Assembly (NCBI GenBank): GCA_025504975.1
Contig: JANUWI010000016.1
Span: 806,001 to 870,000 of the forward strand
Origin: Plenodomus lindquistii
Lineage: Eukaryota > Ascomycota > Dothideomycetes > Pleosporales > Leptosphaeriaceae
Length of the DNA stretch: 64,000 nt
Direction of reading: 5' to 3'
The notes beneath the pieces are model-generated. The model made no database searches. It saw only the letters and a program-made list of their open reading frames with translations, and was not told the DNA's origin. Position numbers and translations under genes: made by a program. The first letter of the stretch is position 1, and every line of letters begins with the position of its first letter. This document shows positions 1 to 11,528 of this stretch, piece after piece.

Positions 1-313
1 TCCTTGCGCCGCTTTGTGAGACTTGCTGGGTTTGGATATGTCGTAGTAGTTCACTACGCGGCCTATGAGTTGGAGGTTCCGCGGGCCGGGCTCGAGATGC
101 CCCAGAGAAGCTTCTTCGTATTCGAGGACTGGCTACAGATGTCAGTGTTTGAGCTGAGGGGAAGAGAATGAGTTGTTGTACAGTCCAAGTGCTAGCTGGA
201 GTCGCTCCTGCCTCTTGCGCTGATGACTGCAGTTCTGCAGCGGTGAAGCCATCGCTGCTCTTCATTGGCGACGACGAGGTGAAGTAAGACTGTATAGACG
301 ATGAAGCCGGCAT
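1..313 (-). CDS. 5' end of unrecognised protein gene (partial, two exons)
   Basis: Minus strand. Exon 1 runs 313-182 (44 codons), a 49-nt intron 181-133 has donor GTACAA, branch-like ACTGAC and acceptor TAG, and exon 2 runs 132-1 (44 codons, open to the window edge). The 88 visible residues begin MPASSSIQSYF and include TWTPVLEYEE and GPRNLQLIGRVVNYYD. The N-terminus is Ser-rich; I-x-x-Y-F at residues 7-11 resembles a PCNA-interacting box but has Ser where the conserved Gln should be. The GPRNLQLIGRVVNYYD stretch looks like the first strands of an OB-type fold, which is only an impression. I do not recognise the family. Both exons keep one frame and the split is clean, so a real gene is likely; the function is unknown. 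The rest of the gene lies left of the window. Confidence 0.6.
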   Translation of the reverse strand, partial: MPASSSIQSYFTSSSPMKSSDGFTAAELQSSAQEAGATPASTWTVQQLILFPSAQTLTSVASPRIRRSFSGASRARPAEPPTHRPRSELLRHIQTQQVSQSGAR

Positions 314-760
314 CGTGCCTGCAAGAGCGACTTGATTTGTTGTTGATGTAGGGAGGTGTGGAGGCGAGGTGATAGAAGCTTCAGTGTTGAGGAAGGTACG
401 TCCCTGCCATCCATGGATGGTTCCCCAACTCTAGGAAGTTACGACCTACGAGCGACATATTTCGGAAATTTCGCAGGCGCGTTGAGTCTCCCCTCGTTGT
501 ACGTTGTGGGTGATTAGCTGCAGCCTCACGGTGTCTAACCAGCTCTTACGTCTCTGGGGCCTCCGCTGGTAGTATATGGGAATGTGGTCTCACGTGACAG
601 GACTGACTATGGCATCACAATCTCTCTATATTGTTCTAAAGAGTGAATAGAGTTGGTCAAATCAAGCCTCATAAAACTCAATCTCCCTCCGTGTTTCCAT
701 CTCACCACACCTCTAGTGGGTCGTAGCGGCTCGAGACCCCACGAAAGGCGACGACTCTGC
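314..760. other. intergenic: INO1 3' side and start region of the minus-strand partial gene
   Basis: These 447 bases separate the INO1 stop codon from the start codon of the next minus-strand gene. They should hold the INO1 3' UTR and the promoter and 5' UTR of the partial gene. I see no RNA gene, repeat or convincing open frame here. Confidence 0.5.
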
Positions 761-2478
761 TCACATGAAGAGCTTGTGTTCGAGGGTCATGTCGTTCTCG
801 GGCTCAAGGCCGACACAGGCTCGGAAGATGTTGGTGAGAGCCGCACGCTGCTTGGCAAGGGCATTGACAACAGGAGTACCAGGGGGTGTGAGTGGAGCCT
901 ACAAACGTTAGTGGAGAAACTTGACATGTGAGGTTGAGAACGACATACCTTTAGCATGTAGCTGAGCACGCTGAGAACGCTGTGGAAACCAGCAAACTTG
1001 GCGTCGTTTGTCTCAGCACTGTGGGCCTTCCACTGGACACGCGTCATCATCTCGGCAACGAGGACCAAGTCGATAATCAGAGGAGAGGCCAGAAGTGAGT
1101 CCTCGCAGACGTTGAACATGCTGATAGTCTGGTGACCGTCCAGGAAGATCTCGGCATAGTACTCATCAAGCGCACGCTTGTCGTCACCGACAGCGGGCAT
1201 GTACTTGATGACGACGCAATGATCAGGGTGTTCACCGTCCTTGTAGAGAACGTTGTTGGCAGCGACCATGTCATCAACAACGTTGGACTTGGAGATCTCC
1301 TTGGAACGGAACTGCTTCTGGGAGCTCAAGTTCATACCATCGTTGTTTCCGAGATGATTGTAGCTGGCAATGGAGGTGAGCTTGATACCGGCATTGATCA
1401 TGAAGTCGACAAGAGCAGACTTCATCTTGGTCTGTCCAGACTTGAAGTCGTCACCGCCGATGAAAGCGTTATGCTTCTCGGCTAGCTGAATAGCACCCGG
1501 GACGAACGTGTTCTGGGGAGATCCGTTGATGAACGGAACGCCCTCAAGGATAGAGGCAACAGCGAACACAGTGGAAGGAGCAACCTCTTCGTGGCCAGAT
1601 TCAATCGCCTTGAGCAAGTTGTCGGCGGTATCGTTGACACCCTCAAGAAGATTGGCAAAACGCTCCGTGTTGGCAGTCCACTGGACAATGACCTTGTCGA
1701 GACCATTGGCTGCCTTGAAGTCGCTGAAGCACTGTCAGTCACCATTCAAACTGTACTTCAGGATTTTGACCTACCGAATATCCTTGCGGATCTGCTCGAC
1801 ATGGGCCATGGAAGCCTTGGTGCCTTCGAGCACATTGTCGGCGCGCTCCTCCTGGTTGGCAGCAATGAAGTCAGGGTAGTAGATACTGGGCAGAGGCTTC
1901 ATGGCGCTCATCTCTTTGCGAACGAGAGACTTGAGCGAGGGAGACAAAACCTTGGCACGGTCCATGGCCTCGGAAAGGTTCATGCTGCTAATGTCCCAGC
2001 CACCAACTACAAGATCGTTGGGGTGAACCATAGGTAGAAGGTCATGGAAAGGAATGTAAATGTCCTTGCCAGTCTTGCTCTCCACACCAAGCTTGGTGGT
2101 CGAGCTCATGATGACTGAGCCGTAGTAGTTGGCGCTGCGCTTGCCCTCCTTTGTCTCCCAAATGAGGTTGCGTTTGTTGGCAATGATGCCGGCAGTGACG
2201 GTGGTACCATTGTTACCACCCCAGCCGACGAGCATCACTCCGACCTTTGGGATCTTGCGGTCGACCTTGAAGTCATACAGAGTCTCCTTGGGAACTGCAA
2301 CATACTTGCCGTCGGCGTTCTTGACAACGTCCGTGGTACGGTAGGTGTACTTTGACCTGATGGTGTCTTCGGAATACTGGACATTGGGGGAGTTGACAAC
2401 AAAGAGATCCTTGGGGGAGTCCGTCTTAGCTTCAAACCCATTCGCGGGGCCGACGCGTTCTTCTGCGTGAGGTGCCAT
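761..2478 (-). CDS. INO1: inositol-3-phosphate synthase, three exons
   Basis: Minus strand, exons 2478-1775, 1723-949 and 898-761, with introns 1774-1724 (51 nt, donor GTAGGT) and 948-899 (50 nt, donor GTATGT). The spliced frame gives 538 residues, normal for the fungal enzyme. It converts glucose 6-phosphate to 1L-myo-inositol 3-phosphate in the cytosol using NAD, the committed step of inositol and phosphatidylinositol synthesis. The NAD-binding motif GWGGNNGTT is at residues 85-93; the conserved GGDDFKSGQTK lies near 324-334 and SYNHLGNNDGMNLS near 354-367, both hallmarks of the family. The C-terminus ends EHKLFM. The start MAPHAEERVG follows a favourable CAATCATGGC context. I see no disruption. 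Identity is certain from motifs and length; splice sites are inferred but keep frame exactly. Confidence 0.96.
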
Positions 2479-2830
2479 GATTGATGTTGGTAGAGTTCTT
2501 GTTGGCTTTACAGCAAATTGAACTTAGTTGCGGAAGTCTAGATCCGACGCTGCCCCAGAAGGAGAAGTACGTCGGCCGGCGAATGGGTTGTGGACGCTGC
2601 AGAATGTCAGTCAAGGCAGCAGCGAGCGGGCACTGGAGGGCTACATACGAGCTGAGGAGATTGGAAAACGTCTTGACTACTGGGCAATGGCCCTGGAAGT
2701 TTGAGGCGTGTGAGATGGGTTGTAGTGAGTTTGAGAGCCTGTCAAGTGTCTGTTGTCACGATTGAAAGCTGTTGGTGGGGTGAGGTTGGAGGGTGAGGTG
2801 GAGGAAGTCGCGATATATACCGTAGCCCCT
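2479..2830 (-). promoter_or_regulatory. INO1 upstream region with a TATA-like box
   Basis: Upstream of the INO1 start on the minus strand. Read on that strand, GGTATATATCG (about 2821-2811) is TATA-like and lies about 335 bases before the ATG, so a 5' UTR of around 300 bases would be implied. I did not find a convincing copy of the yeast inositol-responsive element. The assignment is positional. Confidence 0.3.
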
Positions 2831-4981
2831 CGGTTACAGTCGCGGCTGGCTTCTCGCTAAACAGTACCAAAGGCAACTGGCCTCCGCCTGCTGCCGGCCA
2901 GCATTCACCACGCCCACCGCTTCTTCACCTCGTGTTCCACTTTTACCTTCAGACGCATGCAGTCGCGGCATGCTGTTGGTAAGAGAAGCCAATTGGCGTC
3001 GTGTACCGTCCGTTGAGATGCTCGCCGCGCCCCGCTATCGCGCGCTCAATCTCACCATGCAGCAGCTTCAACCACAGTTGGCATGGTAGAGACGCAAGAC
3101 TCATCGACACTGGTCAGACCTTGGGCCGTACAACGGAAGAATGGCAATCATGGTGACAACTGTCAAATTGCTCACGATGGCGGGTTAGTGCTGAAGAGTC
3201 CACTCTTTTTCGACAACGTCCGGAATCCCCGCTGCAGGTCCATGGTGGACATTGTGCCCCGCCATCACGTGCCCATACCCTTGCATACCGCGACCGCGAC
3301 CGCGACCGCGACCGCTATGCACTGCAAGGTGACTGGTGCACAATGGACAAATTTATCCTCTGCACAAAACGTTGTATCTGACTGTGTCGAGTTGGCGTTG
3401 CCCTCCCAGACAATACAAGAAGCTTGAAACAATAACACAAGCATGACCTGGTCCCTTCGATCTTCGCCGCGTTTCGAAGCAAACCGATGGTGTCATTGCG
3501 ACACAACACCAGCCTGAGACTCCCTCGGCATCAGCCATGTTTTCGAACTTGTGGAGGCACGCTTGGCTGGCGCTGGGAATTGCAGAAGCTTCTTCATGAC
3601 ATGGCCGCAATTCCCGCTCTCCGGTACTCTCGAATGAAGATTGATTCAGCATGGCAATTTCTAGGTGGATCCATGGGCTCTGGGCCAGTGGATAATGTCT
3701 GTACATTATGTACTGTCATGGACAGCAAGCACCTGCAGGGACCGCGGGATGCAGACTAGACGGATGCGGCAGCCTGCATATGAAAATTGGGCACGGCCAA
3801 TCCTTTTGGCATGTCGTCAGGGGAACCATGCGACTATTCGACGTACTGACGCCATCATCAACATCAGTCCCATCACTCGGCTTGCGACACACTGTTTGAA
3901 ACACGAATTCTCTGGAGCATGTTGACGAACTTGTCATAGAGTCGCATTCGCAAGAAGCAGCTTTTGGGGAGGGCAGTGGCCATTGCGAAAGGGGTGCATC
4001 GCATCAATAGTCCATGCATCGACCGCCTGAGCGCCGATCGCACAATGACAGCGACGGCCAATCAAGCGCTACGTCAATCTTCGACACGGATAATCTTTAC
4101 TCGGGCGCATGGACACCTTGCGGCTCTGTTCGCAAGCCTCCCAATCGCTGCTGCTGCTTGGCTGCTATACCGTTGCATCGCTGGCCCCACGAACGACTTC
4201 CAAAAAATCAGCCTGAACATGATCGTCGGGGCACCATCAATGATCGAAGCCAACTCGCATCGCGAAATGCGATGCGCACGACACAATGTTCGGCGGACCA
4301 TGGTTTCATCACACATTTCGCACGCTGAATACATCCGACTGGCTTGCGCGGAACGACTAGACATCTTGCAAGCCGCCGCACCGTGCACGTCCAAGGATTT
4401 GTGCATCGAATCATGGGAGCCGCCCAACACCACCACCAACGCCACGATTCAGGGATTCGCAGGTTACGTGCTCGAGCAACAGTGCCCTCCAATTGCGCGC
4501 GTGTCTCTGGCCACCCACACGATCGGCTCTGATTGCCAAACGAAGCCCTTCACGTCAGTTCGAGCTTTGTGTGGCCGCTGGGACCGAGTGTATCCTAATC
4601 GCATTTGATTAACAGCCAAACATCCAACAGTATCAGTGTCGATTGTGGGGCTTTTCGCGGATGATGGTGCTGTTACAGACACGCTAGTTATTTTCCCGCT
4701 GCCGTTCTCAGATCCAAGCCAATTCGGGACCAGTGCCCCATCGTTTCCCCTGATGCAGCAGGACCCACGTTTTCGGAGATCAGACAGCTCTAGGGTGCCC
4801 AGGGTTGCTTCTCGGCGAACACAATCGACTCTAAGCGTCAGACGTGGGCATCTTCACTCCATGCCGTTGACAACAAATCGCCAAACGATCACCCGGCGGT
4901 CGCTTAGAAGTCAGTCTTCACTCGCTCGACCAAGTGTGCCCATTTGCCAGATTGGCTTAAAGTAAACACACCATCGTCAAC
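2831..4981. other. intergenic region between divergent INO1 and LIM genes
   Basis: About 2.1 kb of GC-balanced DNA between two divergently transcribed genes. Several open frames exist (the longest, about 4.0-4.6 kb, could encode 214 residues), but none shows a recognisable domain, signal or splice pattern, and they overlap frames on both strands. I treat this as regulatory and spacer DNA, although a lineage-specific gene cannot be excluded. Confidence 0.45.
3287..3315. repeat. ACCGCG hexanucleotide microsatellite
   Basis: Four perfect copies of ACCGCG plus a partial fifth copy in the intergenic region upstream of INO1. It is a short GC-rich simple repeat, probably variable in length between strains. 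Confidence 0.85.
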
Positions 4982-7232
4982 ATGGACCGAATGAGCAACC
5001 TACCGACCATCAAGTGTTCTTCATGCGCTGCTGAGATCGACATTCTCCAGCTTGCAGACCATGTCTGTGCCAAAACCGCATCTCCAAGTAAGTATGGCAT
5101 ATACTGGTCGTTGACTCGTGCTGACCAAGTCTAGCCACTTCAGCCCCAGCATCAACGTCACCTAAGTCATCAGCTTCAACATCGCCTCCAAGGTCACTTG
5201 GTATTAGTCGAGCCGCAACTTCGGATGGCCCAACGTTCAGTAACAGACCAGATGGCGCAATACCGAAAGGGCGCGTTCCCCCTCCAGCTCAAATCGATCC
5301 CAATGCCGCGAGTGGGTATTCCTGATTTCTTTGCGATGTCGAAGTACTAACCTTTTGCTAGATAGACCGTTCCGCCCATTGGAGCCGTTGCTCATGCGCA
5401 ATAACAACGACCCACGGCAGCGCTCACCAAGAGCCACGGAACGACGGCCACCACCAAATTCACCACTTCAGATGAACCGCAGTGCGACGGCCCCCATACC
5501 GCGACCATTGGCCCAACCCTCGCCTGACTATAAAACCAACGCGGGTTGTGCCTTCCCTCCATTTCCAGGGAAGAATGCGACATCACATAGTGCAAAAAAT
5601 CGCACGGGAGATCATCTGGATCCGAACGCTCAATACGGATACGCCGCACCAAGTCCGCTGTTTGCCCCACTGAGTCCTCGTACTAATGCTGGAGAGAATA
5701 TCTCCAAACGATTGGATAACATCTTACCAGGACCCTTCGATCGCAGGCCTAGCACCGCAACTGTATCAACAACACCCGCTATGGATGCGCCTGCATACGG
5801 ACATGCGCGAAGCAATACGCAAGAAAGCATCAAGAGCTATGGAAGTGCACGACAGCAAAGGAAGTCCTCCGCGTCGAACTCAACTCGAAGCTCTGCATAC
5901 TCCACCATGTCGCCGAAGCAAGGCTTAAACCGGATCACCTCGCCTACACTGTCGCCCACATCCGAACAAGCCGAGGGTGACTTAGGCATTGATGCGTTCC
6001 TCCACAGTCTCCAGAAAGACACAATTGAATCTTCAGAGATGAGGAAGGATAGCCATCAGAACACGGAAGCGATGCGTTCGGGAAGTCGAGAGGGGAGACA
6101 GCCACCGCCTCGTCCTAGAAGGCCTTCTGAGCGCGATCTTCCTACCAGTGAGATGAATGATCTGGACACCTTGGACTTTGTCGCGCGTTCGAATGGTCGG
6201 CTTCATTCGAGAAATTCTAGTCGAAACGACTCTGAACCCGAATCAGCAAGGAATCCTGGTCTTGCCCCTGCGCTGCGACCACCACCATTGCTCACGTCCA
6301 AATATGGAGCCGACACTTCGTTCAACTCACTCCACACACCATCAGACTCAGGCATGTCGGACGATTCGTACGCGAGCTCTGGCTTCCGTAGCGCGGCCAG
6401 CTCACGGTCAAGCCCGCCAGGTTCTGTCGTTGGACATTCTCGCGAGGCTTCTAAGTTGAGTCACAGTGACCACGTCGTTGGGGAAAATGTCTTGAGAGCC
6501 GCAAGTCCGGAATCCTTTGCCGACGTACGGCCATCCAGAGGAGCAAGTTCTCACATTAGGCCGGATGGACCCCGGGAAGTTCCGCGGTCATTGTCCCCAG
6601 GTTATCACAATCCGCCCGAATCCCCAATGGACCCCGCCATCCAACGCGGCACGTTCATTCGACGTCCAAGTGAATTGGGCCCGCCTATAGATCCCGCCAT
6701 GATACCAGGAAGGGAGCCGGCACGCGCCGCGAGCCCCGATGCTCGACAACCTGAAATACGCCGCCCAAAACCTCAAAGCAAAGGAAATTGCCGAGGATGC
6801 TCCGAGCCCATCATTGGAAAGTCTGTCAAAGACTCATCCGGTCGTCTTACTGGCCGCTATCACAAAGATTGTTTTGTGTGCCGAACATGCGCTGATCCCT
6901 TTCCGACCGCCGAGTTCTATGTATTCGAGAACTCTCCCTATTGTGAACACCATTACCACAAGCTCAATGGTTCACTGTGTGGGGCATGCAATCGTGGCAT
7001 CGAGGGGCAATACCTGGAGACAGATACGCGCAGAAAGTACCATCCAAGATGTTTCACGTGCACGACCTGTCGTGTAGTTCTTCGCGACGGCTATTTTGAC
7101 GTCAATGGACGCAGATACTGTGACCGCCATGCACAGAGTGCAGCAGCCCCGCCACGGAACCACCTAGGACCTGGAGGCTACAAACCGCGTAACCTCCAGA
7201 AGCGCGGCACCCGACTTATGATGATGGCATGA
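4982..7232 (+). CDS. LIM-domain protein (paxillin-like), three exons
   Basis: Exons 4982-5087, 5135-5311 and 5362-7232, with introns 5088-5134 (GTAAGT, branch GCTGACC) and 5312-5361 (GTGGGT, branch TACTAAC). The product is 717 residues. The N-terminus has a CSSC and a later HVC pair (residues 12-15 and 27-29), suggesting a small zinc site common in this fungal family. Residues about 80-560 are Ser/Pro/Arg-rich and look disordered, with many SP sites. Two LIM zinc-binding domains follow: LIM1 starts at C571 (CRGC, HKDC, CEHH) and LIM2 at C634 (CGAC, HPRC, CDRH), ending near residue 690. LIM proteins of this shape act as protein-binding scaffolds; yeast and fission yeast paxillin-like proteins work at polarity sites and the cytokinetic ring. 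That role is inference. No disruption is seen. Confidence 0.85.
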
Positions 7233-8318
7233 GCCTTTTGATTTCTTCTTGTTCATTGACATATTCTTACTATTCATGCTTGCGTTTGCGTTTTGTTGTG
7301 TCACTTTAGCGATTTCATTTGTTACCCTGTTACTCCCTGCATGACTTTCCACCTTCACCATTCATTCTTGCATCTGGCCAGTCCACCCAATTGCGTTCAT
7401 TATACCCTTTAGACGCTACCTTCGTTACGCTCTTGTAATCACGTTTCGCCCTGATACTTTTGCGCTTGCTACCATTCTGGGCCAGGAACTGCTGGATATA
7501 CCCCCTTTCGCTTACTAAACTTAGTGGCCCTGGTTTGACCCGTCACCACTACCCCGAGTCTCGGCTTGATGTCGCACAACTCTGTACCTTAATTAATGTG
7601 TATCATGCCTCAATATGTATATTAGTACTCCAATCTACATATACTGATACATTCTTTGACAACAATGCATGTTTGTGTGTTGCGGAACTTTCTGCGTCTC
7701 TAACGCAAGCTATGGTAAGAAACCATGCCCAATAAGACGCCTAAAAACTATCGTCCATGAGGCAGTTCCCGAAAACACTATCTGCCAATAAAGGATGTTA
7801 ATCGATGGAGATGTTGTGGCTTGTTGAGCCTAGGACAACACCAGTTTTCGGTGAGGCTGGTGATGGCGTTCTGATCTGGCAACTCCATCTCGATCCGATG
7901 ACGCGCTACCACACGTTCGCGTCGCGTGCACCAGCTACACTACCAACAATGACCCAACACTGTGCTCATCACAAAGGTCACTCTCGATCTGGTTGATGTC
8001 TTGTGCGGGCCTTCCATCCTGTATGCTGTGCTCGTTGAGACTGTTTGCACGGTGTGACTCGGCCTGGCGCCTAGAGTCATCACCTCCTTTGCACGACTCT
8101 TGGAGATGAGTTGAGTAGAGCTCGTTGCGAGAACGATCTGTCACAAGGCCCTACGAACATGGCTTATGGCCATCACAACTGTAACGAGCCGGTGAGAGGT
8201 AACGTTACCAGACTTGGCGAAGTGTCTTGCTTTGTACATAGCCCTTCGTAAGGTAGCGGGACACTGGGGTGGGTCTTTCAACATTCGCAGTTGCAATTTC
8301 CAGAATTTGAACTTCAAC
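7233..8318. other. intergenic: LIM gene 3' side and promoter of the next gene
   Basis: About 1.1 kb, pyrimidine-rich just after the LIM stop codon (likely 3' UTR). Short open frames on both strands carry no recognisable domain. No tRNA, repeat or element is seen. Confidence 0.5.
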
Positions 8319-10785
8319 ATGCTCCTCCTCCGTTTCCTCTGTATCATTGGTTTGCAAGTCGTCTTAGTGGACCCAGCCTGGAGCAATGACGGGTATATAC
8401 GAAGAGACTCCTTCAAGATGTAATCGCTTACGAATTGAAGGCCAGCTCAGCCAATATATACTCCGCTAAGACCTCCGTCAATCCCTCTTGCGGTTCGATC
8501 GCCGTATACCAGCGCTTGGAGCACCACTGTCAACGGCAGTACGCTCAACAGCCGTAACGCAACATTCTGGAATGGTGATCCACTAGGATGGTCTGGCATG
8601 ATCAGGGTAGACGATGTGACCCAAGAATATCTGGGCGATTCCCCATCCATAACTGGTCTTCGAAAGGCGACGCCGCGAAGTGTGTCGTACGACTCTCACT
8701 ACAGCAACTTCACGTTTGCGGCCGGCCCAGTCCTTCTTACAGCGCAATTCTTCTCGCCGGTCCTCCCGCCGGACCTGTGCAGGAGTAGTATTCCTTTGAG
8801 CTACGTGAAAGTCTCGTTCGAATCGGTGGACGACCAATCGCATTATGTGCAACTATACTCAGATGTCGATGATACATGGCTCGCGCAAGGAAGCCAACCT
8901 TTCCAGTGGAAATTCACCCAAGCTCATCCGTGTGCTGCTTTTGGCTGTCCCATCTCCAAGTGGTAGTTGACATCTCCCGCTGGTATGGAATAGTTCAGAT
9001 CTGACAATTTACAGGACTGCTGAAGTCGTTGGACCAACGCCTTGGGAAGGCAGGTGGAGGGATCCGCCATACTGGGGTAGATTTCGTTTTAGCACCGATA
9101 ATGGCACTAGCACACAGCAACAATCTAGCTCCAAACATGTCATCAGGCTGCGTCAGTACTTTGCCGATCATGGCTCCCTGGCCGGCGACTATAACGAGAC
9201 AAACAGCGTTCACTCCTTCTTACATATATTTGGCCATGCTCCTAGTGGGTTTGCCCTCTACACAGTTGGCACTACTCAGGATCCGGCCGTCAATTATGTC
9301 ACCAAGCATGGCACAATGGTTTCAAGCCTTAATGGGCGACCCAGTCGTGCTATGGCGACGTAGAGCGCATGGTCGACCAGCATTTTCTTGACTTTTCGGT
9401 AGCAAATACTGAGGCCGCATGTTGGACTACGCAGCTTCGACCGGACGTGGCAGCCTTTTACGCCGATGAAGAGTCGAACACAATGGAGGCGAGTCAAGAA
9501 GTTTCAAGCAAAGGGTGGATCAACGGTACGGATCAATACGGACAACCATACGTGTTCGATCCTGACAATGCTTATGGGTATTTGACACCCAATATGACAC
9601 ACGGAATCGCTATATCGTACGTCTCGGAATCATCGTCTTACCTTGCTATTCTAGAGCTCTCAACACGGCAGATCCCAGCTGCTAACGTTCCCGTTGAGCC
9701 CGTTGTACACACAAGCGAGCCTGTGATATTCCAAAAGGAGATCTCCTCATATGGCAGAGCGAATACCGTAGATGTAATATATTCAGCTTTGCCGTTCTGG
9801 CTCTACGCCAATCCAGAGCTCTTGCACCTTGTGCTTGATCCTGTCTTTGAATACCAGGAAAGCGGGTTATACGAGAATCAATGGGCCATGCACGACCTCG
9901 GAGCTAGCTACCCAAGCGCAGTGGGCTATATCGACGAGTACAATCATGGTAGGCTTAAGGTGCCAGTTGAAACGAGCGGAGACATGATCTTAATGGCCTA
10001 TGCGTACTGCAAGTCCACACATAACGTCGAGTATCTTGCTAAGCACTACCGTATCATGCGTCAGTGGGCTGAATTCCTTATCGGTGATTCTCTCTTCCCG
10101 TCGAACCAATTAAGCACAGGTGCGCAGTCGTCAGCTGCTACCCAATTATGCCTTGACTGACCTGCACCTAGTCGATTCCGAAGGACGGTTGGCCAATCAG
10201 ACAAACCTCGCACTCAAAGGCATCATTGCCATCGAAGCAATGTCACATATCGCCGACATCATCAACCAGACCGACGACGCCAGTTCTTACGCGACCACGG
10301 CAACCTCGTACTTCGCCACATGGCGCTCTCTCGCTATTGATCCCCTCAACACGCATGTTCTCCTCACCTACCAGTACCGCACTTCATGGTGTACACTCCA
10401 CAACATCTATCCTGCATTGCTCCTCGACCTGTCTGTCGTTCCAAAGGACATCTACCTTCTCCAATCAGCATGGTACTCCCAAGTATCGCAAATATTCGGG
10501 GTACCACTCGATTGCTGCAAACCGTAGACAAAGTCGGATTGGAAGATGTGGGCTGCCGCAAGTACTCTCCCGCCCACGAGGAGGCTACTTGTCAATGCTT
10601 TGGCGCATTGGATCAATACGACGAGCACAAATCTGGGCTTGACGGATCACTATCAGTCAGTGTGAAGGGGTGGATACTCGGACTATGCGTTCATAGCGAG
10701 ACCGGTGGTAGGTGGTCATTTTTCGCTGCTTGCGCTGCAGAAGACGGGACGACACAAGGTACTTGAAAGCGAAGCTGACGCGTAG
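8319..10785 (+). pseudogene. glutaminase A-like secreted protein, broken by a frameshift and two stops
   Basis: Reconstructed exons: 8319-8392, 8441-8962, 9015-10119 and 10172-10785; introns of 48, 52 and 52 nt with GT-AG ends. The N-terminus (MLLLRFLCIIGLQVVLV) is a signal peptide. The sequence then follows the fungal glutaminase GtaA family (DUF5127, DUF4965 and DUF1793 regions): RPPSIPLAVRSPY, GWSGMIRVD, YGDVERM, FQKEISSYG, MHDLGASYP, RLANQTNLALKGI, TKSDWKMW and ARPVVGGHF. Intact length would be about 770 codons. Three lesions: near 9328-9333 the frame must change (one base short), TAG at 10525-10527 lies between the GVPLD and TKSDW motifs, and TGA at 10663-10665 lies before the ARPVVGG motif. 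Homology continues in frame beyond both stops, so this is a recent pseudogene or a sequence with errors. The family enzymes hydrolyse glutamine outside the cell. The gene is the nearest one to the RIP block. Confidence 0.78.
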
Positions 10786-11170
10786 GGTCTGGTCCTCGTG
10801 TACAGCATGACAGACAAAATCTGAAAATATGCTAATAGCGTCCGTTGAGCACTTTGCGAAGCGGAAATGTCAAATCTGCATCTGAACTCCTCTGTAATGT
10901 TCGTCAAGTCCGACCACGTCGCGTATTCCAGATTTCAACAATCAACGTTACTTACGCTAGTACAGCTGTGCAGCTAGTGATAAGTAAAGCAGTTTGTCTT
11001 CTAGTACATCCGCAATAATCCGCAGCCGTGAACCCCAGTACTGATATTTCAAGCTAGGAGACACGACAACCATATCGTCCACCATGGGGTTCTCAAGGCA
11101 GGCTTCACTAAATTTCAATCTTCTAGCGTCACAAATTCGATTAGAGACTTACTACAAGCGGGCGCAATCT
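10786..11170. other. transition from gene compartment to AT-rich block
   Basis: The last GC-balanced bases. Normal composition with CpA and TpG present continues to about 11,130, then changes within some tens of bases to sequence with almost no CpA/TpG. I see no gene or element end exactly at the edge. Confidence 0.6.
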
Positions 11171-11528
11171 TCTTAGAGTTATTAAAGTTTAGCAACCTCT
11201 AAACAGATAGGTTAAAATATATGTAGGTAGGCGTTTAAAATAGTACATCTACTAGATAAAAGGATATATAGAAAAGTGCGCTAGTACTAAAGTAAATTGC
11301 GTAATACCTATAGTAGCGTAGTACTCTATCTAATAACGCTATAGTAATATTAAAAACAAAGCTACGTAGCTATATATAATAGTTACTATTATAATATTTT
11401 TTAAAGTAGTAATCTATAGATATAGCTTTATAACTTTAGCTATTTATATTTAACTAGAGTATTAATAGCCTAGCTATATTAGATAGTAATTAATAGAAGT
11501 ACTAGTATAACTACTTTTACTATAGTAG
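11171..11528. other. AT-rich RIP-damaged sequence, unassigned
   Basis: No readable protein frame or paired terminus. It flanks a solo LTR, so it is the older host sequence into which that LTR element inserted. Confidence 0.4.

Noticed and set aside
1132..2037. Plus-strand open frames opposite INO1
   Set aside because: They are antisense shadows of a strongly conserved gene and show no domains.
3083..3427. Open frame containing the ACCGCG repeat (Thr-Ala run)
   Set aside because: Low-complexity translation of a microsatellite with overlapping frames on the other strand; no splice or domain support.
9322..9350. Tiny intron to explain the frame change in the glutaminase-like gene
   Set aside because: A GT-AG pair of 26 bases would restore the frame, but it is far shorter than the other introns here (47-52 nt) and has no branch site. 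A one-base deletion or sequencing error is more likely.
10500..10530. Natural C-terminus of the glutaminase-like protein at TAG 10525
   Set aside because: Family motifs (TKSDWKMW, ARPVVGGHF) continue in the same frame after the stop, so the TAG is internal.
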